Assembly (NCBI GenBank): GCA_947631075.1
Contig: CANRJU010000119.1
Coordinates: 1-7,486 of the forward strand
Direction of reading: 5' to 3'
Length of the DNA: 7,486 nt
Origin: an uncultured Lachnospiraceae bacterium
Lineage (GTDB): Bacteria; Bacillota; Clostridia; Lachnospirales; Lachnospiraceae
Numbering within the stretch: the stretch's first letter is position 1; each line of letters opens with the position of its first letter. The notes beneath the pieces are model-generated. The model was given only the letters and a program-made list of their open reading frames with translations, was not told where the DNA came from and did not search any database. Both the position numbers and the translations under genes were made by a program. This document shows, piece after piece, positions 1-6,464 of the stretch.

Positions 1-561
1 GATATATTGCAAAACGGCAGCATATGCGGTGATAATAATCTGCAACCAGGCGGTGACGAGAAAGTGCCAATCAACAAATATGTTGACATTGTCCCGTTTC
101 AGCAGATGGAATTGCGGGAATTGGAAAATCGTAAGGAAGAATTGGAAGAAAGGGTGGCGAGGAACAAAAAACTTAGGGATCATCTGTATGAGGATATGAA
201 AGAAGGCATTATCCTACAGGAAGATTATATGGAGATGTATGAGGGATATACCGCTAAAAAAAGAAATGCGGAAGCTGCGCTCCGGTCACTGGAACAGGAA
301 ATATCTTCTGTCCTTGAACAGTCCTCGGATAAGTTCCAATGGCTTTCCTATTTTAAGGAACATAAAAATGTCAGGGAGCTGACGAGGGCCGTAGCGGTGG
401 AACTGATAGACAGGATTCGGATCATGGATAAAAAGCATATTGAGGTGATTTTTAATTTTGATGACTGTTACCAATCAATGCTTGGAAAACTGAAAAAGAT
501 GGGCTGCAAGATAGAAAATGCCGATGGCAGACTGGCGATTAGCGGGAAAGAGGTGGGATGA
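1..561 (+). CDS. Large serine recombinase, C-terminal part (5' end outside window)
   Basis: The frame is open from the first base, so this is the tail of a longer gene. About 186 residues are visible. A TTG at base 7 could be called as a start but has no ribosome site. The visible part is a charged, coiled-coil-prone stretch (roughly residues 35-110), then a segment reading LTRAVAVELIDRIRIMDKKH followed by EVIFNFDD. The two downstream recombinases carry equivalent segments at their ends (EIVEAFVDRVEVHKDKSLEIRLKYDD and LLTVIEKVLVYDDEHIEVRW in spaced form). This arrangement matches the DUF4368-like tail of clostridial large serine recombinases, which follows the catalytic, DNA-binding and zinc-ribbon parts. 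The catalytic domain is not in view, so activity cannot be judged. Its TGA overlaps the next ATG (TGATG), which implies translational coupling. Family call is by inference from the neighbours and tail similarity. Confidence 0.8.
   Translation, partial: DILQNGSICGDNNLQPGGDEKVPINKYVDIVPFQQMELRELENRKEELEERVARNKKLRDHLYEDMKEGIILQEDYMEMYEGYTAKKRNAEAALRSLEQEISSVLEQSSDKFQWLSYFKEHKNVRELTRAVAVELIDRIRIMDKKHIEVIFNFDDCYQSMLGKLKKMGCKIENADGRLAISGKEVG
549..555 (+). promoter_or_regulatory. Ribosome binding site AGAGGTG of second recombinase
   Basis: AGAGGTG lies inside the end of the first recombinase gene. It is 5 nt from the ATG at 561 but only 2 nt from the ATG at 558, which favours 561. The third recombinase has the same AGAGGTG with a 6-nt gap. 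Confidence 0.65.
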
Positions 562-2276
562 TGGCAAGAAAGTCGAGAAAAACAGATTCTTTGTACGCTG
601 TCGGACAGGGCAAGACAGAGGGAGTCTTAATTCCAGATGAAGTGAAGCCTTCTTTTGCCGGCTTTCATGCAGGGCTTTATGCAAGGCTTTCACTTGAGAG
701 CGAATTGAACCGGGAGAGAAATACCATTGAGAACCAGATGGCTCTTTTGCAGGATTTCGTTTCCGGCAGGGATGATATTGAAGTAGTGAGGGAATATTTT
801 GATATAAGCAAGACAGGGACCAACTTTGACCGGCCGGGTTTTGCGGAAATGATGCAGGATATCCGTGATGGGAAGATTAACTGTGTTATTGTAAAGGACC
901 TGTCCAGGCTGGGGAGAAACTATGTTGACGCCGGGAATTATATCGAAAGGGTGTTTCCGTTTTTTCATGTCAGATTCATTGCGGTAAATGACCATTATGA
1001 TTCTGAAAGAGAAGGCAGCGGGCTTATGGTCGGACTCTCCAACATTTTCAATGAACATTATGCCAGGGACATTTCCCGAAAGATTAAGTCCTCGAATAAA
1101 AGCAGCTGGAAAAAAGGAGAATGCGTGGCAGGTTGTCTGGCATACGGCCTGATGAAAGATCCGAAAGATAAGCATCGGATTGTCCCGGACCCGGAAGTGG
1201 CTGAAAATGTGACAAGGATTTTTGAACTGTTCATAGAGTACAAGAACTATTCCAAGGTGGCGCGGATTCTGACGCAGGAAGGGATTGTGTGCCCCAAGGC
1301 ATATTTTACAAAGAAAAGGACTGGGGAGATACCGGAGGGCATGAATGTCAGCTGGATTGGCACATCCGTAAGGGAAATTCTGAAGAACCGGTATTATATT
1401 GGAGACAGTGTGCATGGCAAGACGGAGAAATTCCCGCTCAGGGGGAAAAAGCGGGAAATCCGGGATCAGAAGGAATGGATGGTTGTTGAAAATACCCATG
1501 AGGCGCTTGTGTCAAGAGAATTGTTTGAACAGGCTCAGGAGGTTATCGCTGAGATCAAGCATAAACATGAGCATCCCCAAGAGCCGGGGATCTTTTCCGT
1601 GAGCAGCATGAATCTGTTAAAGGACCATATCTTTTGTGCGGACTGTGGCAGAAAAATGTATTTAAAAAAGCAACGCCGTACCAGACCGCAGTATTATTGC
1701 AGCGGTAATGCCAGATATAAGCCATGCTGCGGGGAGGGGCATTATGTGATGCTGGAAGAAGTGGAAAATGCTGTAATGAAGGTGATTCATGCGCATATTG
1801 TCATAGGTCTGGATAAGGCGTCAATGCTCCGCCGGCTCAACAGGAGACAGGAAAGCATAAGGAAGTTTGATGGGATTGGAAAAGAAATCAGCCGGATCCA
1901 TGCGGAACTAAACAAGCTGAAAGAGCATAAACAGGCGTTATATGTTGATTTTTCCTCGGATATCATTGATTTGGAGCAATACCGGGAATATCTTGACCAT
2001 GACAAACAGATGGAGAAAAGCCTTTCCGATAAACTTTCTGATCTTGCAGCATACCAAAAAACGTATGACAGAAATCATCCCGTGCCGCAGGACTGGGAGA
2101 AGCTCTTTGAAACATATAAGAATAAGAGAAAGCTGACCAAAGAGATTGTGGAGGCATTTGTTGACCGGGTAGAGGTGCATAAAGACAAATCACTGGAAAT
2201 CCGCCTGAAATACGATGATATTTTGAAAGATACGGTGGAGATAGCAGAGAAAAGAGGTGCGGAAGATGGTAAATGA
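561..2276 (+). CDS. Large serine recombinase (site-specific integrase), second of three
   Basis: Complete 571-residue protein if started at 561 (an ATG at 558 adds one residue). It is predicted to cut and rejoin DNA at attachment sites through a 5'-phosphoserine link. The N-terminal resolvase domain has YARLS (Tyr40, Arg42, nucleophile Ser44), TNFDRPGF (Arg91-Pro92) and VKDLSRLGR (Asp113, Arg116, Arg119), all intact. A 'Recombinase' DNA-binding domain spans about residues 170-330. A zinc ribbon follows with Cys359, Cys362, Cys380 and Cys389 or Cys390. A coiled coil spans roughly 420-500 and a DUF4368-like tail ends the protein. It has about 39 residues before the catalytic motif, much longer than the 9 in the third recombinase. 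It starts 1 bp into the stop of the upstream gene and overlaps the downstream start by 11 bp, so the three are one operon. Which of the three does integration or excision cannot be told. Confidence 0.94.
   Translation: MARKSRKTDSLYAVGQGKTEGVLIPDEVKPSFAGFHAGLYARLSLESELNRERNTIENQMALLQDFVSGRDDIEVVREYFDISKTGTNFDRPGFAEMMQDIRDGKINCVIVKDLSRLGRNYVDAGNYIERVFPFFHVRFIAVNDHYDSEREGSGLMVGLSNIFNEHYARDISRKIKSSNKSSWKKGECVAGCLAYGLMKDPKDKHRIVPDPEVAENVTRIFELFIEYKNYSKVARILTQEGIVCPKAYFTKKRTGEIPEGMNVSWIGTSVREILKNRYYIGDSVHGKTEKFPLRGKKREIRDQKEWMVVENTHEALVSRELFEQAQEVIAEIKHKHEHPQEPGIFSVSSMNLLKDHIFCADCGRKMYLKKQRRTRPQYYCSGNARYKPCCGEGHYVMLEEVENAVMKVIHAHIVIGLDKASMLRRLNRRQESIRKFDGIGKEISRIHAELNKLKEHKQALYVDFSSDIIDLEQYREYLDHDKQMEKSLSDKLSDLAAYQKTYDRNHPVPQDWEKLFETYKNKRKLTKEIVEAFVDRVEVHKDKSLEIRLKYDDILKDTVEIAEKRGAEDGK
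2253..2259 (+). promoter_or_regulatory. Ribosome binding site AGAGGTG of third recombinase
   Basis: AGAGGTG followed by a 6-nt gap to the ATG at 2266. A GTG at 2257 in the same frame overlaps this site and so is not a credible start. Confidence 0.75.
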
Positions 2277-3918
2277 CAAGGTGATTGTTAAGTATATCCG
2301 CCTTTCTTCTGAGGATCTGGATGTGGAAACGGGAGAAAAGGAAGAAAGTGTCAGCGTGACAGCCCAGAGGAAACTGATAGAAAACTATATCTATGAACAT
2401 ACGGAATTTGCGGGATTCCCGGTAAAGGAATATGTGGATGACGGCTTCAGCGGGACTAATTTTGACCGCCCGGCGTTTCAGCGGATGATGGATGACGCAA
2501 GACGGGGAAAGCTCTCGGTCATTATTGTAAAAGACCTGTCACGGTTCGGGCGGGATCATCTGGAGGTGGGAAACTATCTGGAGCGGATTCTTCCTATATT
2601 ACAAGTACGGCTGATAGCAGTTAATGACGGATATGACAGCGCGTGCTTTGACGGCATGACCGGCGGGATGAGCGTTGCGCTCCACAACATCATCAATGCT
2701 ATGTACAGCCGGGATCTATCTGCCAAGGTAAAGAGCGCCCAGCGGACAAGGGCAGAACGGGGCGAGTGCCTTGCTGCCATTCCGGCATTTGGGTATATGA
2801 AAGACCCCGCGGATAAACACCATTTGCTCATTGACAATGAAGCTGCAGAGACTGTAAAGCAGATTTTTGAACTTGTGGCAAGCGGAAAGAAAAAAAGAGA
2901 GATTATTTCTTATCTTAATGGCAGCGGGATTATGACGCCGGCAGAATATAAGGCGCTTCATGGAATAAGAAAGATAGCCGTCACGAATACCGGAACAAGA
3001 TTGTGGGATACAGGCACAATCAACGGAATAATCAGAAATGAGTGCTATATCGGCGTAAGTGTATGGAATAAAACCGGAAATGTCTGTCCGGGAAGCAGAA
3101 AACAGGTAAAAAAAGACAAGTCCGAGTGGATCAGAGCTGAGGGAACCCATGAGCCGATCGTATCAAAAGAGTTATTTCGTAAAGCGAATGAAGTGCTTGA
3201 AAAAAGCCGCAGGAACCGCAGCACCGTTAGAACATCGGGAACAAGAAAAGCCTTGTTTATCTGTCCTTACTGCAATCACGCCCTTCGCAAGACAACATCA
3301 AAGAAAAGATATGTCTGCCGCATGGCTTCTTCATCCGGGATAGAAGGCTGCAAAACATTACGCATAGACAGGGAAAAGCTGGAACGAACCATTCTGGAAC
3401 TCGTAAATGTTACCTCATTGCTGGCAGAACAGCCATCAGGAGACCAGAAGTTTAAGGGAGGAACAGCGGCGGGAGACAGTGAATTTTCATTTCGTATGGG
3501 GCAGATTGAGCAGGAACAGCTTCGCAAGAAGTCAGAAAAATTAAAGATATATACGGATTATCGGAGCGGCAGTCTCACGAAAGAAGCTTATCTGGAAGCG
3601 TATGAAAAGATTGTGAAGCAGCTTTCCAACCTGGCTAAAGAAGAAGAACAGTTGAAAAGGAAGGAAGAAGAATGGCAGGAAAAGCAGGGCAGAATCGCTT
3701 TAGAAACCGATAAACTTAAAGCAGCCTCCGCCTTAAAGGAATTTGATAAGGAAAAACTGCTTACCGTCATTGAAAAGGTGCTTGTGTACGACGACGAGCA
3801 TATAGAAGTCAGATGGAAGTGCAGGGAGTTTAATGAAATGTCTACTGCAGACCGTCAATATCGCAGAAAACCTTCAGTGGAAGATGGCATGCCAGGAGAG
3901 AAGCTGATTAGGCGCTAA
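2266..3918 (+). CDS. Large serine recombinase (site-specific integrase), third of three
   Basis: Complete protein of 550 residues from the ATG at 2266. The resolvase domain carries YIRLS (Tyr10, Arg12, nucleophile Ser14), GFSGTNFDRPAF (Arg68-Pro69) and VKDLSRFGR (Asp90, Arg93, Arg96), so it should be catalytically competent. A 'Recombinase' DNA-binding domain spans roughly residues 150-310. A zinc ribbon has Cys333, Cys336, Cys351 and Cys362. A strongly Lys/Glu-rich coiled coil covers about 410-485, and a short DUF4368-like tail ends it. It is similar in design to the second recombinase but clearly diverged, so this is an old paralogue rather than a recent duplication. It is the last gene of the recombinase operon and is followed 26 bp later by a terminator. 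In integrative elements the recombinase cluster normally lies close to one attachment site, so an element end may lie shortly downstream. Confidence 0.94.
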   Translation: MVNDKVIVKYIRLSSEDLDVETGEKEESVSVTAQRKLIENYIYEHTEFAGFPVKEYVDDGFSGTNFDRPAFQRMMDDARRGKLSVIIVKDLSRFGRDHLEVGNYLERILPILQVRLIAVNDGYDSACFDGMTGGMSVALHNIINAMYSRDLSAKVKSAQRTRAERGECLAAIPAFGYMKDPADKHHLLIDNEAAETVKQIFELVASGKKKREIISYLNGSGIMTPAEYKALHGIRKIAVTNTGTRLWDTGTINGIIRNECYIGVSVWNKTGNVCPGSRKQVKKDKSEWIRAEGTHEPIVSKELFRKANEVLEKSRRNRSTVRTSGTRKALFICPYCNHALRKTTSKKRYVCRMASSSGIEGCKTLRIDREKLERTILELVNVTSLLAEQPSGDQKFKGGTAAGDSEFSFRMGQIEQEQLRKKSEKLKIYTDYRSGSLTKEAYLEAYEKIVKQLSNLAKEEEQLKRKEEEWQEKQGRIALETDKLKAASALKEFDKEKLLTVIEKVLVYDDEHIEVRWKCREFNEMSTADRQYRRKPSVEDGMPGEKLIRR

Positions 3919-3944
3919 TTAAAAGAAAATAGAGCATTAACACT

Positions 3945-3981
3945 AAGAAGTGCGGGAAAAGTCTTGCACTTCTTCTTTTTT
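3945..3981 (+). terminator. Intrinsic terminator after recombinase operon
   Basis: A perfect 9-bp stem, AAGAAGTGC (3945-3953) and GCACTTCTT (3966-3974), with a 12-nt loop, is followed by C and six T (3975-3981). It lies 26 bp after the third recombinase stop and separates that operon from the PIN gene. Confidence 0.85.
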
Positions 3982-4014
3982 GCAGAAAGAGGGAAGTCTG
4001 TCTGCTGAAAAGCG

Positions 4015-4043
4015 TGGAATAACGGAGAGAGATATGGTATACT
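4015..4043 (+). promoter_or_regulatory. Extended -10 promoter of PIN gene
   Basis: TGGTATACT (TG at 4035-4036, -10 TATACT at 4038-4043) is a good extended -10. The -35 position 17 bp upstream reads TGGAAT (4015-4020), a poor match, as is common for extended -10 promoters. The expected transcription start is near 4050, giving a leader of about 60 nt. Confidence 0.55.
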
Positions 4044-4063
4044 GTATTTGTTTGAAAAACAGG

Positions 4064-4099
4064 AAGGAGACTGATTGCAATATCTTCGAGAGTTGCAAT
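4064..4099 (+). promoter_or_regulatory. PIN gene leader: strong ribosome site, hairpin and possible 8-codon leader ORF
   Basis: AAGGAGA (4064-4070) is a consensus ribosome site but lies 40 nt before the only credible ATG at 4111. Between them is an inverted repeat, ATTGCAA (4074-4080) and TTGCAAT (4093-4099), whose loop can add TCT/AGA pairing. The TTG at 4075, 4 nt after the ribosome site, opens a short frame (MQYLRELQ) ending at TGA 4099-4101, in the same frame as the PIN gene. The hairpin could be an operator, a structure that brings the site closer to the ATG, or the frame could be a leader peptide. The site and repeat are seen; the roles are inference. Confidence 0.45.
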
Positions 4100-4110
4100 G
4101 ACGTAAAAGA

Positions 4111-5202
4111 ATGATAGAATATCCGTTAAATGTCACAATAGATACGAATATATTCGTAGCAAACAAATTCGATTTTGGTGACGACAGCACAATGAGCTTG
4201 CTTGTTAAAAATGTTCAAAACGGAAAAATCAAGCTCGTACTAAGTAACATTGTAATAAAAGAAGTAGAAAAACATATATGTCAGCGTGTTCATAGCATAT
4301 GTGGGAAAGCAAAAGAATTAAGAAAAGTGTATGGGAAGATATTTCCAGAACAATACTTTGACGATTTTGGAATGGGGATGTATATGAAAAAGCCTGACAA
4401 GGGAGAAATAGAGAAAAACGTCAAAGAAAAATTTTCAAAATTTTTAGAGGATTGCAAAGTTGAAAGACTGGATGCAAGTGAAATAGACATCGAAAAAATT
4501 CTTGAAGATTATTTTGCTATTCGTCCACCTTTTGAAGAAAGTGAGAAAAAAAGAAAAGAATTCCCTGATGCGTTTATTGCTCAGGAAATTGGAAATCGTT
4601 TCGATAAGGAAACTGTAGCAATCATTAGTCAGGACAAAGGTTTCAGAGAAGCATGTGCTGGAATTAAAAACCATTTGTTTTTTACCTCTTTAAGTGATCT
4701 CTTTGACACATTAAATAAAAATGATAAAGAATATTATGCCAATGCACTTGAATTGATAAAGGATTGTGCTGCTTCTATCTTACAGACGATAGAGGAAATG
4801 ATTGATGATAGCTGTATTGAGGTTCGTGGATTATCAATTGATCGATATGGTGTTGTCGAAGGATATGATTATGATGAGACATATTTGAAGTGTTGCCGCC
4901 TGTCAAATCTGAAAATTCACACAATAGATGATATAGGCAGCGATACAATCACAGCATCTTTATGGATTCATGGATATATGGAAGTGGATTGTTATTTTAA
5001 AGATTTTGACAATGCTTCTTGGGATTCCGAGGACAAAGAATATATTTTTGTCGAGACAAAGAATTTTTTGGAAAAGCATGATGTGAGATTTGCCTGTAGG
5101 ATCGAACTTGATAGAGAAACAAAAGAAATAAGAGTGCTGCCTTTTAGAGTTGTGTTAGGGGGAGGTTCAAGAAAAAGCAGAACTGAAATCTATGGTGAGT
5201 AG
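4111..5202 (+). CDS. PIN-domain protein (predicted ribonuclease fold) with extra C-terminal domain
   Basis: A 363-residue protein with no signal peptide or membrane segment. The N-terminal half has the ordered acidic residues of a PIN nuclease: VTIDTN (Asp11), IVIKEVEKH (Glu51), EFPDAF (Asp153) and ISQDKGF (Asp175). PIN domains bind metal ions with these residues and usually cut RNA. The spacing, with a long helical insert between Glu51 and Asp153, resembles the DUF4935-type PIN family, but that assignment is from memory. Residues from about 235 to 350 form a separate, probably beta-rich region that I do not recognise. The gene is visibly more AT-rich than those on either side and stands alone with its own promoter, as cargo genes do. 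No antitoxin-like small gene is adjacent, so an ordinary VapBC pair is unlikely. A defence or RNA-processing role is possible but unproven. The ATG at 4111 has only a weak ribosome site (AAAAGA). Confidence 0.8.
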   Translation: MIEYPLNVTIDTNIFVANKFDFGDDSTMSLLVKNVQNGKIKLVLSNIVIKEVEKHICQRVHSICGKAKELRKVYGKIFPEQYFDDFGMGMYMKKPDKGEIEKNVKEKFSKFLEDCKVERLDASEIDIEKILEDYFAIRPPFEESEKKRKEFPDAFIAQEIGNRFDKETVAIISQDKGFREACAGIKNHLFFTSLSDLFDTLNKNDKEYYANALELIKDCAASILQTIEEMIDDSCIEVRGLSIDRYGVVEGYDYDETYLKCCRLSNLKIHTIDDIGSDTITASLWIHGYMEVDCYFKDFDNASWDSEDKEYIFVETKNFLEKHDVRFACRIELDRETKEIRVLPFRVVLGGGSRKSRTEIYGE

Positions 5203-5232
5203 ACGGACTTTTGTGAAGAACTTGAAAATGAT

Positions 5233-5265
5233 ACATCTAAAAGAATCAAAAAAATTTTTAGATGT
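5233..5265 (+). terminator. AT-rich hairpin after PIN gene, probable weak terminator
   Basis: ACATCTAAAA (5233-5242) and TTTTAGATGT (5256-5265) form a perfect 10-bp stem with a 13-nt A-rich loop, 30 bp past the PIN stop. No T run follows, so termination may be weak. It could alternatively be an element-end inverted repeat. Confidence 0.5.
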
Positions 5266-5277
5266 TACTTGACATAA

Positions 5278-5547
5278 GCAGACAGTGCCTTTAGCGGCTG
5301 CAGTAATCTGACGGAGATTCATATTCCAAAAGGTGTGACGAGCATTGAGTACGGCACATTTGAAAATTGTAGCAGTTTAACGAATATCAGTATTCCGGCT
5401 GGCGTGACAAGTATCGGAAATCGGTCCTTTAACGGCTGCGATCGTATTACAAGCATTACCTGGGAGGGGCACGGCACCTATTCAGGTGGAGATGCCGTCG
5501 AAAAGTTTTTGTCTGATTTTAAGGAAAAAACTCAGACGAATAATTAA
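5278..5547 (+). pseudogene. BspA-like leucine-rich-repeat protein, 3' remnant
   Basis: The frame opens straight after a TAA at 5275-5277 and reads ADSAFSGCSNLTEIHIPKGV, then TSIEYGTFENCSSLTNISIP and TSIGNRSFNGCDRITSI. This is two and a half units of the 23-residue BspA/LRR_5 repeat (consensus I...AF.GC..L..I.IP..V). The end is a short non-repeat tail (FLSDFKEKTQTNN). BspA-like proteins are usually long secreted surface proteins with many repeats. Here the signal peptide and most repeats are missing and no start with a ribosome site exists. A GTG at 5335 falls mid-repeat. The beginning was lost by insertion or deletion, with the break near 5275. The repeat family is certain; how it was broken is inference. 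Confidence 0.8.
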
Positions 5548-5573
5548 AAAGAAAATGTTTTATCAGTGAACAA

Positions 5574-5614
5574 GAGGGGCTGTCGCACTAACTATTTAGT
5601 GTGAAGCCCCTTTT
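5574..5614 (+). terminator. Intrinsic terminator of the leucine-rich-repeat remnant
   Basis: GGGGCT (5576-5581) pairs with AGCCCC (5605-5610), and inside it CACTAA (5586-5591) pairs with TTAGTG (5597-5602) around a short loop. TTTT follows at 5611-5614. The GGGGCTGTCGCA start is also common at the ends of some insertion sequences, but no transposase lies nearby, so the terminator reading is preferred. Confidence 0.75.
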
Positions 5615-5651
5615 CGCGTGTATTCAGATTCTATCCAAACCGACGGGCCTG

Positions 5652-5680
5652 TTGACTTCATTATGGGAAATGAGTATAAT
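5652..5680 (+). promoter_or_regulatory. Sigma-A-type promoter of HD-domain gene
   Basis: TTGACT (5652-5657), 17 bp, then TATAAT (5675-5680): one mismatch from the consensus at ideal spacing. The expected transcription start is near 5687. It lies inside the long open frame that begins at 5618, which shows that frame's first ATG is not the real start. Confidence 0.8.
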
Positions 5681-5691
5681 AGGGGAAGAAA

Positions 5692-5724
5692 ATCCTCCCG
5701 CAAAGCGCCGGAGGATGCGCGGGA
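5692..5724 (+). other. Leader with two mutually exclusive stems
   Basis: Just after the expected transcription start, ATCCTCC (5692-5698) can pair with GGAGGAT (5710-5716), while TCCCGC (5696-5701) can pair with GCGGGA (5719-5724). The left arms overlap, so only one stem can form at a time. No T run follows. A regulatory switch is speculative. Confidence 0.3.
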
Positions 5725-5752
5725 ACCATATGTTCTTGAAAAGGAAATGATC

Positions 5753-6388
5753 ATGAAACAACACAAGGCCATGTTTCGTTATGTGGAAGAAATTCTTTAC
5801 AGTTATGACCGGAAAAAGGGAGATAAGAGCAAAAATAAAATCGAATATGACCGCTATGCCCACACGGTAAGGGTGTATCAGTGGATGATTCGGATCGCGG
5901 AGCAGTTAAAGGACGACACGCTGGATGAGGAATCCCTGAAAATCGCCACGATTTTTCACGACGTGGGATACGGGACCGAGGGGGAGGAGGACCACGCGAG
6001 GGCCAGCGCGGCCATTTGCAGAGATTACCTGGAGCGGCGCTCCTATGCCCCGGAGCAGGTGGATTTTATCTGCTATCTGATCGGCGAGCACTCCAACAAG
6101 AGGCTGCTGCACGAGCGGGGCACGCCCCTGGAGCTGGTGGTGCTGATGGAGGCGGATATGCTGGACGACACGGGGGCCATGGGGATTATTCTGGACGCGT
6201 GGATTGCCTCCAAGGAGGAAAATCCCAGCTTCGACCTGGTGTGCCGCCATTTTGAAAAATATACTTACCGGCACATGAAGCAGATGGAATTTGTCACGGC
6301 GCCCGGCAAGAAATTCTGGCATGAAAAGCGCAAGCTGGTCTACGAGTTTCTGCGCCAGTACAAGCGCGATCTGGGCAGTGATTCATAA
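5753..6388 (+). CDS. HD-domain protein, predicted metal-dependent phosphohydrolase
   Basis: A 211-residue cytoplasmic protein with the HD-superfamily metal-binding pattern. Numbered from the ATG at 5753: His37 (YAHTVRV), His69-Asp70 (IFHDVGYG), His81 (EDHARAS), His113 (GEHSNK) and Asp135 (MEADMLDD). These bind one or two metal ions in enzymes that remove phosphate from nucleotides or cyclic nucleotides; the substrate cannot be told here. No second domain is present. The start at 5753 is chosen because AAGGA (5741-5745) sits 7 nt ahead, while the ATG at 5747 is only 1 nt away and the ATG at 5618 is upstream of the promoter. Residues before 5747 show no family features. The gene is markedly GC-richer than the region to its left and matches the convergent neighbour, suggesting resident chromosome. 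It is transcribed alone and faces the phospholipase-like gene tail to tail. Confidence 0.88.
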   Translation: MKQHKAMFRYVEEILYSYDRKKGDKSKNKIEYDRYAHTVRVYQWMIRIAEQLKDDTLDEESLKIATIFHDVGYGTEGEEDHARASAAICRDYLERRSYAPEQVDFICYLIGEHSNKRLLHERGTPLELVVLMEADMLDDTGAMGIILDAWIASKEENPSFDLVCRHFEKYTYRHMKQMEFVTAPGKKFWHEKRKLVYEFLRQYKRDLGSDS

Positions 6389-6416
6389 GTCCTGCCCGGA
6401 GAGGTCATGGCTGTCT

Positions 6417-6464
6417 ATTCGTGTATTCGGCCATTCGTGTATCCAGTCATTTGTGTATCCGGTC
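6417..6464. repeat. Three tandem 16-bp repeats between convergent genes
   Basis: Copies at 6417-6432, 6433-6448 and 6449-6464 fit ATTYGTGTATYCRGYC, with no bases between them. Each pair differs at two to four positions. The last two bases of copy 3 belong to the stop codon of the - strand gene. The unit is not self-complementary, so it is not a plain bidirectional terminator. Confidence 0.85.

Noticed and set aside
690..1499. Open frame of 269 residues on the - strand
   Set aside because: It is a shadow of the second recombinase, which has intact catalytic and zinc motifs. The - strand protein is a low-information, Pro/Phe/His-rich translation.
3915..4190. Open frame of 91 residues on the - strand covering the terminator and PIN promoter
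   Set aside because: It overlaps a clear + strand terminator, promoter and PIN start. It has no recognisable domain and was not taken as a partner antitoxin.
5269..5297. TTGACA at 5269-5274 as a -35 box driving the leucine-rich-repeat remnant
   Set aside because: The -10 position 17 bp downstream reads TAGCGG, and no ribosome site or start codon follows.
5576..5610. GGGGCTGTCGCACTAA resembling an insertion-sequence end
   Set aside because: It pairs with the downstream half to form a hairpin followed by T's, lies just after a coding frame, and there is no transposase or matching second end in the window.
6417..6464. Possible CRISPR array
   Set aside because: The units are only 16 bp, have no spacers between them, and no cas gene is present.
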